Source: Linum tenue
Lineage: Eukaryota > Streptophyta > Magnoliopsida > Malpighiales > Linaceae
Reading direction: 5' to 3'
DNA length: 64,000 bases
Assembly: GCA_946122785.1 (NCBI GenBank)
Contig: CAMGYJ010000002.1
Span: forward strand, 19,070,492 to 19,134,491
Shown here: piece after piece, positions 31,975 through 43,879 of the stretch
Layout of the letters: each line of letters begins with the position of its first letter
Numbering within the stretch: the first letter of the stretch is position 1
Notes under the pieces: generated by a model
What the model was told of the DNA's origin: nothing
What the model saw: the letters and a program-made list of their open reading frames with translations, nothing else
Databases searched by the model: none
Translations under genes and position numbers: made by a program

Positions 31975-33144
31975 TCAATTCTTTGCTTCAGTTGATTGAG
32001 CCAGAAACAGATCAGACGCGGTGATCGAACCCGATTGGTCGACGTCAAGGCCCTCAAATTCTTCAGTTACCAGCATGATATCTTCCTGGGTGATCTTCCC
32101 CATCTCTTTCAGCTTGTACAGCACAAACTCCGCACACCTGTCAATAAAAGCACACGCACAAAGAGTTGGACAAAAGCTTACGATCGAGTGGCAATGTATG
32201 GGGAGACAAGAGAAGCAGCAGCAGCAGAATTACCCAACATGGCCATCACAGTCTATATCAGCAGCCTCCAAGTCCCCAGTGGTCATCTTTCTAGTGAGAA
32301 CCCAGTTCACCAGTGCCCTCTGTCTGCTCTCGGTGAACACCTCCGCCACGTAGAGGAACAGCTGAGCTAGCCCAATGGTGCTTACCATTATCCAAACCAC
32401 AGCGAAGAGGCGCCCACCACTCGTGGAGAAGCTCTTATCACCGTAGCCCAGGGTGGTGACGGTGGAACACACACAGTAGAAGGCATCAATGAATCCCAGC
32501 TTCATGACTTGGCAGAGGAACACGGTTCCAGCCACCATGAGCACTCCAATGATTCCTGCAGTCAACAGGCACTTGTACTTCGCCTTTTTGGTCGTGGCTT
32601 CTTTAAGGATTTCGGTTGGGCCGGTTTTGTCTCGCAGGTGCATCGCCTTCACTAGCAGAATCTCTTGCTTCTCCACCAAGTAATCGGCTGCTTTGCTCAC
32701 TATCAGGCCAACGAGAGCCATCCCACTGAAGACAAACAGACAGGCGAGTAGCTTCGTGGCGGCACTGTTTGGGACCAGGTCTCCGTATCCCACAGTGGTC
32801 ATGGTGACAACACAGAAGTATAGGGCATCGAGAAGATTGTTAGTCTTCTTCCCTGTGATGTCATCTTTCACAAGGTAAAAGGATAGCGTGCCAAGGCCCA
32901 AGTAGATAGTCAAGTAAATAGCTACTTGCTTAATACTAGGGTGAAGGTTCCCAAAGATAGACTCTGCACAGGGGATCGACCCATTGTCCTTGCCAGCTGG
33001 TGCTGGAGGAGCCAAATCCGCTTGAGGAGCACTCCTAATACGTCTCAGCACCCTTCTCTTTGGAGCATTTGCTGATGAGCTCATTTGAGGGTTGGGATTG
33101 GATGACCCTGAAAGCAACGGCTCCCTTGGACTATCACAAGCCAT
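31975..33144 (-). CDS. TPK: Two-pore K+ channel (TPK/KCO type)
   Basis: Two coding exons, 33144-32234 and 32137-31975, give 357 residues. The junction (donor GG|GTAATT, acceptor GACAG|GTGTG) is phase 2 and lies inside an EF-hand loop. Order: an N-terminal RRIRSAP (about residues 34-40), the 14-3-3 binding type, then four membrane helices with two pore loops, TTVGYGDLVP (GYGD 119-122) and TTLGYGDKSF (GYGD 233-236). Two C-terminal EF hands follow, DIDCDGHVGCAE (297-308) and DVDQSGSITASD (335-346). Family members are K+-selective, Ca2+-activated channels, usually in the vacuolar membrane. The ATG at 33144 is chosen because an upstream in-frame ATG at 33192 falls in a predicted intron. All key residues are present, so the gene looks functional. 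It is the best-supported host gene in the window. Confidence 0.95.
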
Positions 33145-33184
33145 TAGGACAGTGGAAAAGAACCGGATTGCAATCTTACGAGAT

Positions 33185-34380
33185 CTGTCCATTCAAACAT
33201 ATGACTAGGTTTTAGTTATCTACCAGAAAGATGAGCAAAGAGGAAGCAATCTAAGATTATGTAGCCGAGGCTGAATTAGTTCAATACCTAAACAACAACA
33301 TGGAATTTTTCAGACAAATCATTGATGCTTTCTGTCTGTTGTTTACAATCAATCACAACAAAATAAAGAGAGATAAACTTCACAGATCACTCCTGAACTT
33401 CTTTCTTTGGAATACACTCATCATATGTTCGATTTCAAATGACAAAAGCAAGAAAGTAAAACAGCAGACACATAGCAGAAAAAGGAGACTGGTCAGTAAA
33501 CTGAGCAGAGAAATTATGGATATGCCTCAGTTTCTGATATGCAAAATTCTAAACGGTGACCATTGGGTTGTGACCAAACAAATTTAGCTAGCATTAGTCA
33601 GTAACCCAAACCAGAGTAGAGGTTTGAAAACCCTAATTCAACCATGAAAAACAAAGAATTCAAAGTTACCCAAGTATTGAAAGCCTCATTGTGAAACCCA
33701 GCAGAGTGTTCTACTACTACACCCCGCCTAAGAACTTGCATGGATGGAGGTTTTGCTTACAATTCAAAGCGTACCCAGGATCCAATTTAAAGAGAACAAC
33801 AACCACCAGCGAAATTTCCAAGCAAATTCCCAATCATGTCAGCTTCCCAATCATTCACTCTCTAAATGCCATCAGTTTTGCGTCTCTCTTATCGACCGCA
33901 AAAGGGTCAACGTCATAAGGGAGGAAACAAGATGAACAAGTACAGGAAATTTTTTGCTAGTTGGGATTTGGGAAGCTTCGTATGCCAAGCCAAATCGGAA
34001 AAGAGCTGACCTTTTGTTTTCTGGATCAAGCTTGGGAAATACTCAACTAAGCAACACAGAAGTTCCCACATTAAATGGGAGAAAAGCAAGCGACGACGGA
34101 GGAAAGAGGAACAGAGAAGCGAGAAAAGATGGGGGAGAGAGATTTACCGGTACCGAAAATTGAAGCGGTGCCATTAGCAGCTGAATTCTGTCGGGTCTCA
34201 TCCAAAATGGTCACTGGACGCTTCCTGCAAGGAGATTGTCTTGGCCGGTCAGAGTATTGCCGCGGCAGCCACCCAGTTTCAGTCTCTACTTCGGCTTCTT
34301 CCCCAGTTTCCGTGGTGGCTGGATCAGGAATTACAGGGGGAACGGGGAGAGAACAGGATCTTTAATCTTGGGCACTGGAT
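33185..34380 (-). other. Predicted 5'-UTR exon and intron of TPK gene
   Basis: On the minus strand a donor (TACCG|GTAAATC, intron starting at 34147) and an acceptor (GGACAG|ATCTCG, exon resuming at 33184) define a 963-bp intron upstream of the start codon. The putative leader exon is 34148 to about 34380. Its upstream edge (promoter) is not clearly marked. A leader intron is known in related TPK genes, so this is plausible but needs transcript data. Confidence 0.55.
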
Positions 34381-35039
34381 CGTTGAGTTGAGCTTCCGTT
34401 AGTTGTTTAGCTTTAATGGCGTTGCTATATTTGACCAGATAATTACCGCTCAATAATTAAACTTGTCATTTGCTTCAATTTTCACATTTTACTGGATACA
34501 GTAGAAAACCCCACCGCCCAAATGCTTCAACAAGCCGAGTGACTGTTTTGAGGCCTGATGAACAGGCCCAGCTTTCTTTCACTTCTTCCGCTCCGTTTCC
34601 ACAATCGCTCATCTTGCGGAAGAATCAATTTATGGAGGGAAATCGATCGAGCTCCAGACAGAGGAATGGAGTACCTAGGCCTGGGGAAATCAGAGGTCCT
34701 TCAAGCGACAAGATCATACTTCCGAGATCCAACTTTTCCATACCTTAGTATTTGTCCAGTATGCGACTGTTTTATCATTTATGGATGAAGAGTTCTTGAC
34801 GCAACTTGTTATGATTTTGCCCACTTCACAATATTGCTGGTTAAAGCTCTTGGCGAGAGAGATTATTATCCGCGATCTTCCTCAAAAAATTTAGTATTAT
34901 AGGTTGAAACAATTCATATAATAATGTTTTATGTATTCTCTTCAAATTGATTGTTCAAATTCATCTTTTGTTGAAACTCTCTTTTCTTGGTGCATGGTTC
35001 AGGACTGGGAGGGGATGTTGGTGCTGGGAGATGCCAAGC
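34381..35039. other. Intergenic region upstream of TPK gene
   Basis: This should include the channel gene's promoter. I see no other gene. Sequence near 34560-34740 is gene-like in composition but has no recognisable domain. Confidence 0.4.
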
Positions 35040-35395
35040 AGTGGCGGATCCAGGATTATCGGAGAGGTGTGTCGCCGATAAAATCCTATAATAATTAAAT
35101 TAAATTAAAAAATTAAGTAGAAATTAAAAGAAATTAATTCATAAAGTTCACAATGTCATATTTATAACGAACCGCGACGACTTTTCATCTATTGAAATGT
35201 CTCTAAAATACATTCATCACTTATGCTGCAAAGCAAATATTTTCAATATACACACCTAAACAATCATTCATAAATTGGTCACTCAACCGATTTCGAAGAT
35301 TGATCTTATTATCTTCATAGCTGAAAATGCTTTTTCGCAGCTTGCAGTTGCAACAGGTAAAGTCAACAACAATTTCAACAGCAAGTAAACTAAGT
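35040..35395 (-). pseudogene. hAT transposase C-terminal relic
   Basis: The minus strand reads LLTLPVATASCEKAFSAMKI, the conserved hAT C-terminal dimerisation motif, then after a frame change NRLSDQFMNDCLGVYIEN, then a run ending in MKSRR. The left edge at 35040 (CAGTGGCGGATCCAGG) is a common hAT-type terminus. Several stops and shifts are present. The element is interrupted on its right by a LINE fragment at about 35400. Confidence 0.75.
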
Positions 35396-35927
35396 TTTCA
35401 AATTAAACTCGGATGCTGGGCTCTTGAAGCCAACAGGGGTCGGGATGGACTGCATCATTAGAGATTGGAAGGGGGATTTCAAAGGGGCTTGTGCGTTGAA
35501 GGAGAAGGGTGTGTGCAGGCCAATTGAGGGTGAAGCAAGAGCTATAGCAATGGGGTTACGAGAAGCTAATCGAAGGGAGCTCAGCCCCCTCATTGTGGAG
35601 TCGGATTGCCAGGTGTTGATCAGTAAATTGATCAAGAAGGATGGGGATAGGACGGAGGTGGGCTTTTGGTGTGAGGAAATCTGGAGACTGGCGTTGGTGA
35701 ATGAGAGTCTCTCTGGTATTCCGGTGAGATGGAGCTTTGCTCCCCGCAAAAACAATACCATCGCTCACTGGCTGGCTCATTCGGTAGGTAGATGAGATAA
35801 CCTTCATGTTTGGGTGGATAATCCTCCGATGTCTATCTTGTGTCTTTTGGAAGCGGATTTGGCCCGGCCTGTAATGGATAGCAGACCTTAATGAAATGAA
35901 TTCAGATTCCCGTAAAAAAAAAAAAAA
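35396..35927 (+). mobile_element. 5'-truncated LINE, RNase H end with poly(A)
   Basis: The open frame 35424-35795 encodes an RVT_3/RNase H-like region: DCIIRDWKGDFKGACALKEK, EGEARAIAMGLREA with the catalytic Glu, VESDCQVL with the catalytic Asp, then APRKNNTIAHWLAH. It ends TAG/TGA-proximal, followed by a 3' UTR and a 14-base A run ending at 35927. There is no ATG and the frame begins mid-protein, so this is a truncated insertion, apparently into the hAT relic. Confidence 0.82.
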
Positions 35928-36259
35928 GAGTGTCCGCCTGGGCTATTGGCCATTTGGCCTGTGGTTTTTTTTTTCTCTTTTAATTATAGACCCATACCCA
36001 ACACACATCACACATATATATTGTATGGGTTGAGAGTTCTTTTTTTATATAGAAAGTGATAGGATTATGATTTATGAGTTATTTAAAAAAAAAAAAAATG
36101 GATTATGATTAAGATGGATTCATTTGGATAATAAATTCTTCGACTATAATGAAGGTGTGTCGGCTATAATTATTGAAGGTGTGTCGGCTATTCCGAAGTA
36201 AAAAAATTTATACAAAAAATATATAGGTTCTTCGCAAAATTCTTGAGCGAGGGTGTAAA
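35928..36259. other. Repeat-derived spacer
   Basis: It contains two copies of GAAGGTGTGTCGGCTAT around 36150-36200, similar to the hAT edge at 35068-35080, so it may hold more of the interrupted hAT element. No gene is seen. Confidence 0.4.
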
Positions 36260-37770
36260 ATGTTGAAAAATGTTGCTTAGTGTAAAATGTTGCTTAGTGT
36301 TTATATAATCGAAAAATGAATGGTCTCTATTATTTGGAAAAAAATATGTAATTAGTCATACAACCAAAAGGATTCTTAAGAATGTGTATTTGAAAGTTGA
36401 AAAAAAATGAACTAAAATGCACAAACTAAACTAACTGAAACTAACACGGTAAAATTATAGAAAGATCTCTTCAAACTAACAAGTTAGTAAAAATACATTA
36501 TGACACTACATTATTTTAAGATAAAAAAAATCATCGAAATTAGAATTTAAGACTAAGTTTCTATACATTATGTTCAAAACAAATGAGTAAAGTAAAAACA
36601 AATAACTAATTATACCTTTTATTGTGTAAAATGTTGCTTAGCGTTTATATAATCGAAAAATGAATGGTCTCTATTATTTGGAAAAAAATATATAATTAGT
36701 CATACAACCAAAAGGATTCTTAAGAATGTGTTTTTGAAAGTTGAAAAAATAAACTAAAATGCACAAATTAAACTAACTGAAACTAACAAGGTAAAATTAT
36801 AGAAAGATCACTTCAAACTAACAAGTTAGTAAAAATACATTATGACACTACATTATTTTAAGATAAAAAATCATCGAAATTAGAATTTAAGACTAAGTTT
36901 CTATACATTATGTTCAAAACAAATGAGTAAAGTAAAAACAAATAACTAATTATACCTTTTATTGTGTAAAATGTTGCTTAGTGTTTATATAATCGAAAAA
37001 TGAATGGTCTCTATTATTTGAAAAAAAAAATGTAATTAGTCATACAACCAAAAGGATTCTTAAGAATGTGTATTTGAAAGTTGAAAAAAATGAACTAAAA
37101 TGCACAAATTAAACTAACTGAAACTAACAAGGTAAAATTATAGAAAGATCTCTTCAAATAACAAGGTAAAATTATAGAAAGATCTCTTCAAACTAATCGA
37201 AAAATGAATGGTCTCTATTATTTGAAAAAAAATATGTAATTAGTCATACAACCAAAAGGATTCTTAAGAATGTGTATTTGAAAGTTGAAAAAATTGAACT
37301 AAAATGCACAAATTAAACTAACTGAAACTAACAAGGTAAAATTATAGAAAGATCTCTTCAAATACAACCAAAAGGATTCTTAATAGAAACATTTTACCTT
37401 TTATTGTGTAAAATGTTGCTTAGTGTTTATATAATCGAAAAATGAATGGTCTCTATTATTTGAAAAAAAAAATGTAATTAGTCATACAACCAAAAGGATT
37501 CTTAAGAATGTGTATTTGAAAGTTGAAAAAAATGAACTAAAATGCACAAATTAAACTAACTGAAACTAACAAGGTAAAATTATAGAAAGATCTCTTCAAA
37601 TAACAAGGTAAAATTATAGAAAGATCTCTTCAAACTAATCGAAAAATGAATGGTCTCTATTATTTGAAAAAAAAATATGTAATTAGTCATACAACCAAAA
37701 GGATTCTTAAGAATGTGTATTTGAAAGTTGAAAAAATTGAACTAAAATGCACAAATTAAACTAACAAGTT
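36260..37770. repeat. Tandem array with 340-bp and 442-bp periods
   Basis: The word GAAAAATGAATGGTCTCTAT starts at 36311, 36655, 36995, 37199, 37437 and 37641, giving spacings 344, 340, 204, 238 and 204. The last four fall into two 442-bp composite units. Each unit carries CATACAACCAAAAGGATTCT and an AAAATTATAGAAAGATCTCT word. The array is AT-rich and non-coding, with internal deletions in the shorter copies. Confidence 0.93.
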
Positions 37771-37789
37771 AGTAAAAATATAAAAAGTA

Positions 37790-37870
37790 GCCTACTGCGG
37801 GAATCGAACACGCACTCACAAACTTTCAGAATTAATTTCTTCCGCTAGACTATAAGCATCTTAACGTGTA
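37790..37870 (-). repeat. tRNA-like or SINE-like sequence
   Basis: On the minus strand an A box-like ATAGTCTAGCGG (37842-37853) precedes a B box-like GTTCGATTCCC (37799-37809). The arms do not form a clean tRNA fold by eye, so it is called tRNA-derived rather than a tRNA gene. Confidence 0.35.
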
Positions 37871-37923
37871 AGTTTTTGGACAAGAGTTTATTTAAAAAAA
37901 AAATTATATGTAATCTTCCAACG

Positions 37924-37943
37924 GGGGAGGGGGGGGGGGGGGG
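37924..37943 (+). repeat. Poly-G run
   Basis: A near-uninterrupted G stretch broken by one A, unusual in this AT-rich stretch. Its true length may be uncertain in the assembly. Confidence 0.7.
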
Positions 37944-37954
37944 CGACCACATAG

Positions 37955-38148
37955 CTCCTCCCCTGGTTGTACAGTTCGTTGGTAGACAAAACAATAGGGT
38001 TGCCCACATGGTGGTAAGGAAGGCCCTCGTATTGTCAGCTAGTATTGTGCTAGATTTTGATTTTTACGCTTGGCTCCGTTCGTAGATGTAAACGTTTGAT
38101 CTATTTTTCTCTTGGTAATACAAACTATCTTTGGTTTAAAAAAAACTC
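37955..38148 (+). mobile_element. LINE 3' end fragment
   Basis: Peptide VQFVGRQNNRVAHMVVRKAL followed by an aromatic end is the C-terminus of a LINE RNase H (the R..NRVAHxxARKAL pattern). A stop, a short 3' UTR and a short A tract near 38138-38146 follow. It is 5'-truncated and has no ATG. Confidence 0.65.
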
Positions 38149-39130
38149 TCTTTGTTGTTTCATGTGTTATTCAAACTCATTATATAATAGAAATCTAAGG
38201 TGTTTATCGACTTTGTATAATCAATTCATTTGTTTGTTTGAGGAAATTTAGAAAGCCGATTATAATTCTTTGGCTCACATTTTGCTATTAACCATCTAGT
38301 TTTAAAGATATTTGGTGTCGTATGAGAGATATTTTAAATTTCATTAACATCTTTGTCTATGTATAGTGTTGCTCTGAGTATTTCTCAATGAATATTTCTT
38401 TCTATGAAGCCCAATGGATAAACGTAAGAGAATACAATTTTCGAACACCAATTTTGTAGATTGTTTCATTATTTAACTTTATCCTATAGAATAATTAACT
38501 ATATGTATCATTTAGAATTACTTGCTTTAATATGAACTAACCACAGTAAGGTAAAAAACTTGAATTAAAATCATGGATGCATTGCATGGATTAACATGGT
38601 GACTGGTGCCCCAGTAGAGGTTTAAATATATTTGTTGAGAAACTAATACATATAACCATATAGTAGGAATGAATAATTTTTAGTTTCCTAACCATTTTTT
38701 ATTGCATTATTTATAATACTTTAAGATTTAAGGCTTGATATATAGGCATTGTATCTCCCGTCAAAAGAAATAAATATTGGGTAAAAACCATAATTTTCTA
38801 TTTATGTTATGTTTTGTTAGCCTAATTGTTTCGTTGCTATCTTATTTTTATTTTGAATTATAAATAGCTAAGTGAGTGTATTATTAAATAGATAAGTTGT
38901 GAATGATTATTGAGTGTTATAATTGTTAAAAATACATTGATCCTCCATTTATGAAATGTTATTATGATTTCAAAAATTGACAAATAAGTTTAAAATCAAC
39001 TTAATGTTATACAAAGTTAAGAGTTTCAAATAATTCGAAAAAACTAGTATGCACACTATAAATACGTTGTGATTAAATAACATTCTGAATGAGTTGGGCA
39101 GAAGGACAAATCACCAATATAGTTAAGGGA
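38149..39130. other. AT-rich intergenic DNA
   Basis: I see no gene or element ends. Confidence 0.55.
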
Positions 39131-39410
39131 TATATTTTTTTTTATGCAAAACAGAGCGTAGAGGGGCACTCTAACCCCTTAACCATTAATTAGATGAGAG
39201 GTTTGGACCCCAATAGCGTCGAAGTACAACCATTATTGAAGAGTAGGATGTATCAAGTAAATGCACTCCGACACATAAGCAATGGCCAACAGAGGCCATA
39301 AAGTCTGCCACAAAATTTGTTTCTCGAAACACATGGGTAACCACAACCTCCCATTCCCTCTCCAGCAAGGGATATGTAATATAACCGGGGTTGGATACTA
39401 TCACTTTCCC
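39131..39410 (-). mobile_element. LINE 3' end fragment, minus strand
   Basis: On the minus strand EREWEVVVTHVFRETNFVAD and MASVGHCL match the RNase H C-terminus seen in the L1-type LINE at 13317 (ISHVYREGNRAADYLASLGH). A T run near 39127-39137 represents the poly(A) tail. The upstream part is missing. Confidence 0.7.
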
Positions 39411-39419
39411 TAAGATTTT

Positions 39420-39900
39420 TTCTCGGTATACACACGTTCATATAAAAAATTCTCAAAATACACATGTTTTATAAAAAATTCCCAATCTGAACATGTTTGG
39501 GCATTCACCGCAGCACACTAAAGCGGTGAATACATCACCGCGACAGAGGAACGCGGTGAAGGTGCGGTGGAGGCTCCACCTCATTTGTCGGTAGCGGTGA
39601 AGCCTAACTTGCGCTGGAACTTCTAAAGAACGTAACTTTGCGTTCGGGTATCCGATTATAGCGATTTTTTTTTATTTTTCATAATTTTTCGAGATCTTTC
39701 AAGCCGCAACCCGCCTTCATCCCGAAAAAAACGTGGTTTGCTACCCCGAACGAGCAATTTTTTGATTTCGACAAACTTTCGACGGCCATAACTTTGTGCT
39801 TCACAATCCGAACGACATTATTTTTTTAAGGATCAAAGTGTTTAAATCCGTTTGGACGACTCTATGAGTCTTTGTTTGGCCAAGTGTTAAACAAGGCTTT
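39420..39900 (+). repeat. Partial copy of the PMD-MULE terminal region
   Basis: The words ATACACACGTTCATATAAAA, TTCTCAAAATACACATGTTT and the following GCATTCACCGC, GCGGTGAA repeats parallel the terminal repeat of the MULE at 41118. The partner end was not identified, so this is a truncated or solo end. After 39640 the sequence turns into another, unassigned repeat. Confidence 0.55.
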
Positions 39901-39984
39901 TGAGCTATTCAGCATCGCGCCACCCTGGTAGTAGAGCTCCTGATATCGGAGAGACTTCCTCGGACACATTACATGTATGATTTG

Positions 39985-40396
39985 ATGGCGTGGTCAAGTG
40001 TGGCCAATGGGGTAGTTTTGGCTTCGTACCCTTCCAAGCGACATGTAATGTTCTTTTTGCCTTCGGAAAGTATTGTGATGGAATACAAGATCCATTTGTA
40101 AGGGAAAGTTTAGCTTTATGCGATGCCATACACTATGCATAACACACTCTTTTTTTTCTGTCAAATTTCATGGGGATTCTCAACAATCGATTCGACGGAT
40201 GGTAGGATGTGCCTTGGCTCATGATCGAGGTGGAGCTATCTTGGAGGATGCTCAGAGCTTGGCTTCTCTCTTTAACTGGATTTCTTTTTGTTTTGTTTCT
40301 CGTCAACTCAATAGGACTGTCCATCATGTGACACAAAATGTCTTTTCATCGAAAGTTCGAATAGTCCACTTCCACACTCTTCTTATTTCCGACTGA
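39985..40396 (+). pseudogene. RNase H-like relic of a LINE
   Basis: Peptides such as NGVVLASYPSKRHV, SLALCDAIHYA and LFNWISFCFVSRQLNRTVHH resemble the degenerate RNase H region of plant LINEs, with several frame breaks. A poly(A) tail is not clear. The assignment is weak. Confidence 0.4.
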
Positions 40397-40501
40397 ATTT
40401 ATATCACTTGACCTTGTGGAAAAAAAGGATATGTGACCAAATCAAAGAGCGCAGGTAGAAAATAGGTTTCGGGAAAGGGAACACAGCAACTGTTGAGCAA
40501 A

Positions 40502-41117
40502 ATGCCGACAATACAAGGTCTCCCGGCGGACCTAATAGCGGCCACGCTCTGCCGTCTGCCGGTGAAGTCACTGCTTCGCGTCCGTTGCCTCTCCAAGTCA
40601 TGGTGCTCCGAAATAGACAATTCCTCTTTCGCCCAAATCCATCTCCGACACTCCAAGGAAGCCTCCTCCAACCTCAGTCTCGTCCTCAATGAAACATATC
40701 TGTATTTTGTGAACCTCGAATGTCTGAACGCCGCCGTGAAACTGGAACACCCCCTCGAAGCTCAGAATTCGGATCCTCGGCTGCTGTAATGGACTGCTTG
40801 CGGTCCGAAACTTGGATGAGGAAATCGCATTCTGGAACCCTACCACTCACGAGCACCGGATGCTCCTCAAGGCGGAGATTGAGCTTCCTCCGGGGGCTCC
40901 CTTTCGCGGGTTCTTCATTTATGGTTTCGGGTATGACTCTGTTCACCACGACTACAAATTAGTTAGGTTGGCTCATTTTTCCCGAGGATGTGCATTGTTT
41001 TTCGAGGCCAAGGTTTACAGCGTTAGGGCAAATGCATGGCAGCGAATTGGGGATTTCCCTTATTGCTCTCTGTACAAGTGGCGCCATGGAGTTCTCGTAA
41101 AAAATGCTCTGTATTGG
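40502..41117 (+). pseudogene. F-box gene, 5' part
   Basis: The frame starts MPTIQGLPADLIAATLCRLP with VKSLLRVRCLSKSWCSEIDN, a clear F-box. A frameshift around 40762-40787 produces a stop after SDPRLL, whereas another frame goes on through LGCCNGLLAVRNLDEEIAFW, NPTTHEHRML and YGFGYDSVHHDYKLVRLAHF. This is the first half of the F-box-associated interaction domain. The sequence ends at KNALYWG, where the MULE inserts, and resumes at 44180. Related genes encode SCF ubiquitin-ligase substrate adaptors. The breaks indicate a pseudogene, though the first may be recent. Confidence 0.85.
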
Positions 41118-41420
41118 GGGAAAATCCCAATATACATCAGTAATTAAAAATAATTCCCAAAATACATAAGTTATAAAAAAAATCTCAATCTACACATATT
41201 TCACATTCACCGCCTTTGTTTAAGGCAGTGAATGCAATCAGCAAGTTAGACGAAAACGGTGAATAAGTCACCGCGTTAAATGAAAACGATGAAGGAATCA
41301 CCGTTTTTATCAAAAACGGTGAAAGGTTCACCGCGTTTAACATAAACGGTGAAGCAATCACCGTCTTTGTTAACGACGGTGAATTGATCACCGTTGTAGT
41401 CTAGTGCGGTGATAGTTGCC
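41118..41420 (+). repeat. Left terminal and subterminal repeat of the MULE
   Basis: The terminal inverted repeat is followed by an array of CGGTGAAT and TTCACCG words spaced about 20-25 bases, many as near-palindromes. These could be transposase-binding sites. That role is inference. Confidence 0.7.
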
Positions 41421-41839
41421 CACGTTTCCCACCACTGGCAGGTGAGAGTTAGGTCACAACCACCTACCGTTCACCGCCTTAGGGCAAGACGATGATTGCC
41501 TTCACCGCTTCTGACGAATACGGTGAATGCTGGCCGATTTTCATATAAATACCCCCCACTAGCAGTTGGAAAAACGTAACTCCCCCCCTCCCTCTTCAAA
41601 TTTAAGCAAAAACCGAGCAAAATACAAAGAAGCTATTTTCGGTATGATTTAATTTTGTATTGTTATATAATGATGTTTTTAGTAGTTATATTTATGTAAT
41701 GAATTACTTTTCGTAGCAAATATGTTATGTTAGTTGGGAATTTATGTTGTTGTTAGTTATGAGATGGAGTAATATTAGTCGTACAATATGGTTTTGGTTA
41801 ATTTTATTGGAATTAAGCTAATAGTTACTTATTGTAGAT

Positions 41840-42150
41840 ATGGGCGAATTCAAGAAGTTTCAGCTTATTATTCGATGGAATGGAAGGGTGACAAACTCTG
41901 ACATTGAGATTGATTATGAGGACGGTGAATCCATTATGTTGAAAATTGAGTCGCGATTCACGTGTTAAGAACTCTATGACATTTGCGCAGACATGGTTTG
42001 TACGAGCGGACAGACGAGAGTTGGTAAAATTACATACCCGTATTGTGGAATTGGTTGCTCCAATCGATATTTCCTCAAGGATCAATCGGGTAGGTGCCAC
42101 TCCACAATGTGCCAGCAGATCAAAGGCACATTGCACAACCACAATCTAGC
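41840..42150 (+). pseudogene. MULE transposase N-terminal relic
   Basis: An ATG at 41840 opens MGEFKKFQLIIRWNGR followed by an acidic EIDYEDGES, the strand pattern of MuDR-type N-termini. A stop at 41966-41968 truncates it at 42 residues. In the next frame ELYDICADMVCTSGQT, then YPYCGIGC, continue to about 42150. No DDE domain follows, since the strand is occupied by the antisense PMD gene. The antisense of this region might also contribute a last exon to the PMD gene, which I could not confirm. Confidence 0.5.
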
Positions 42151-42230
42151 TAAGTACATAATAAATGTAATTTAAAACTAGCTAAGCATGGAATAAATTT
42201 GCAATTAGGATAAGTATGGAATAAACTTAC

Positions 42231-43367
42231 TTGACACCATAGGGGGGATTTTGCAGATTTCGTAGCTCATCATCTGCTCTCCAGTATGAACGTGGGCCTT
42301 GAGGTGCGAAAATTGGAAGATGCTCCCATATCCAGAGCTGGAGGATGAACATCGCAGCACCAGATTGTTTGGCTCCCACCTTCGAGCAATTACAAAGCTC
42401 CATATATATGTCAGCTAACACGGCCGATCCCCAGCTCTTTCCCCCGATCTCATCCCAGTCACCAAGAAGCATTGGCAACCATATGCCTAGAATCCACCAG
42501 ATCGACTTGTCGGGGAACAGAAATCCACCGACCAAACCAATGAGGTAGATGCGTGCATAACGCTCCACTTGATCTTCCTGAGTCTCTGGGCCGATTTCAA
42601 CCTCATTTTGATTGTGAGTAACAAGCCACGTGATCGACACTTGTCCCGTATTCAATGGTGGATGCCCCCGTCCTTGAATTGGTCTCGTGGTCGGCATGTC
42701 AAAGCCCAAACGATCACGAATGAGCGGACTCCAACCTGCATAGGGTTTGGTAGTGGTACCAATGATGGCATCTCCAGTTATCGGCAGCCTGGTGAGGATC
42801 GCAACGTCTTTGAGGGTGATCGTCATTTCCCCCTCCGGAAGGTGGAACGTATGGGTTTCGGGGCACCATCGCTCTACCATTGCCGTAAGCAGTTCGTTGT
42901 CGATTTCAATCCGCATGAAATGCCTCAACATACCCAACCCAGTCCTCTCTATATACAGCGACAGTCGATCATGCCAAGCGGGCAAATTAGTGGTCCCTTA
43001 ATGAATGACGGGAATAAGTGATTCCTACAAAAAATAGAAAATACATCGATTTGTTAGTTAAAAGAAAGCAAAATAAAACCTTACTAAATTATGAAATAAA
43101 GTAAATTGTTGATAAGGTACGTAGTGTTTACCGGATTGTTGTCCCAAATTGCACGGGAGCGATGTGTTTCTTGATCGGTTAAATACCTCGTATCTCTTGG
43201 CCCATAATGGATATACAATCGAGGATCGTATATCTCGGCACCCATATATAAATAACAGTAATGAAATCAGATTGTTTTGATTAAAAAAATCACAAAAATA
43301 AATTGGAAAGATGAAAAAAATCACAAAACAAAAACCAAGAACCTACCCGAAGAGCCTCTTCGTCCAT
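42231..43367 (-). CDS. Plant mobile domain protein in MULE (one stop)
   Basis: Predicted exons are 43367-43347 (MDEEALR), 43233-43132 and 43024-42231, with donors CGG|GTAGGT, CCG|GTAAAC and CAA|GTAAGT and acceptors GCCGAG and TTTGTAG. All three coding exons join in a consistent frame. Exon 2 has LYIHYGPRDT. Exon 3 carries the PMD core: LPAWHDRLSLYIERTG, LPEGEMTITLKDVAILTRLP, and GAAMFILQLWIWEHLPIFAP. One in-frame TAA (42998-43000) lies early in exon 3, so it is probably inactive unless that base differs. An open frame continues past it from 42985. The final exon is unresolved. PMD proteins include the MAIN/MAIL1 factors of transposon silencing. Which of these roles, if any, applies here is unknown. 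Confidence 0.75.
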
Positions 43368-43879
43368 TTTTTTGGCGAAAGCCGGACAGAGTTTCGACGG
43401 GTTTTTAAGGGACGGGAGCTTGGGGTATATAACTCTAGTAATTCTTTCTGATGTGGAAGATTGGACTTAGCTGCAACCACAGAGCATACTTAGAACGAGA
43501 CTAGAGAGGATGAATGGATGGAGAAAGAAGTGTAATGTGGTGGTGTGATTTGAAAAAGGGGGGGAAGTGTTCAATTTATAGGGGGATGGATCTGCCGAAA
43601 ATCAATGCAGATCAATCATCGCCCTCGACAAACGCGGTGAATAAACCGCTTTTGTGGAAAACGATGAATGGCGAGGATCGATGACGTGGGAGTCTGTGAG
43701 GCGTCGGATCTGGAAAGAAAACCAAAATCTACGCCTTACTGCATCCGACGGTAGCGGTGAAGGCCCGTGCGACGCGGATCGCTGACGTGGACAGACGCGG
43801 GTTATTCACCATTTTCGACTAACGCGGTGAATTCCCCCGCGTTTGTCCACGTCAGCGATCCGCGCCAGATTCACCGTGC

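Noticed and set aside
36260..37770. CRISPR-like regularly spaced repeats
   Set aside because: The units are hundreds of bases, directly tandem and in eukaryotic DNA. There are no spacers.
37790..37870. A functional tRNA gene on the minus strand
   Set aside because: A and B boxes are present but the acceptor and anticodon arms do not pair by eye and no CCA-proximal stem is visible. It is kept as tRNA-derived repeat only.
42145..42227. A terminal exon of the MULE PMD gene continuing AFDLLAHCGVAPTR
   Set aside because: The phase from the CAA|GTAAGT donor does not fit any acceptor without a stop and the same bases encode the MULE N-terminal relic on the other strand. It is left unresolved.
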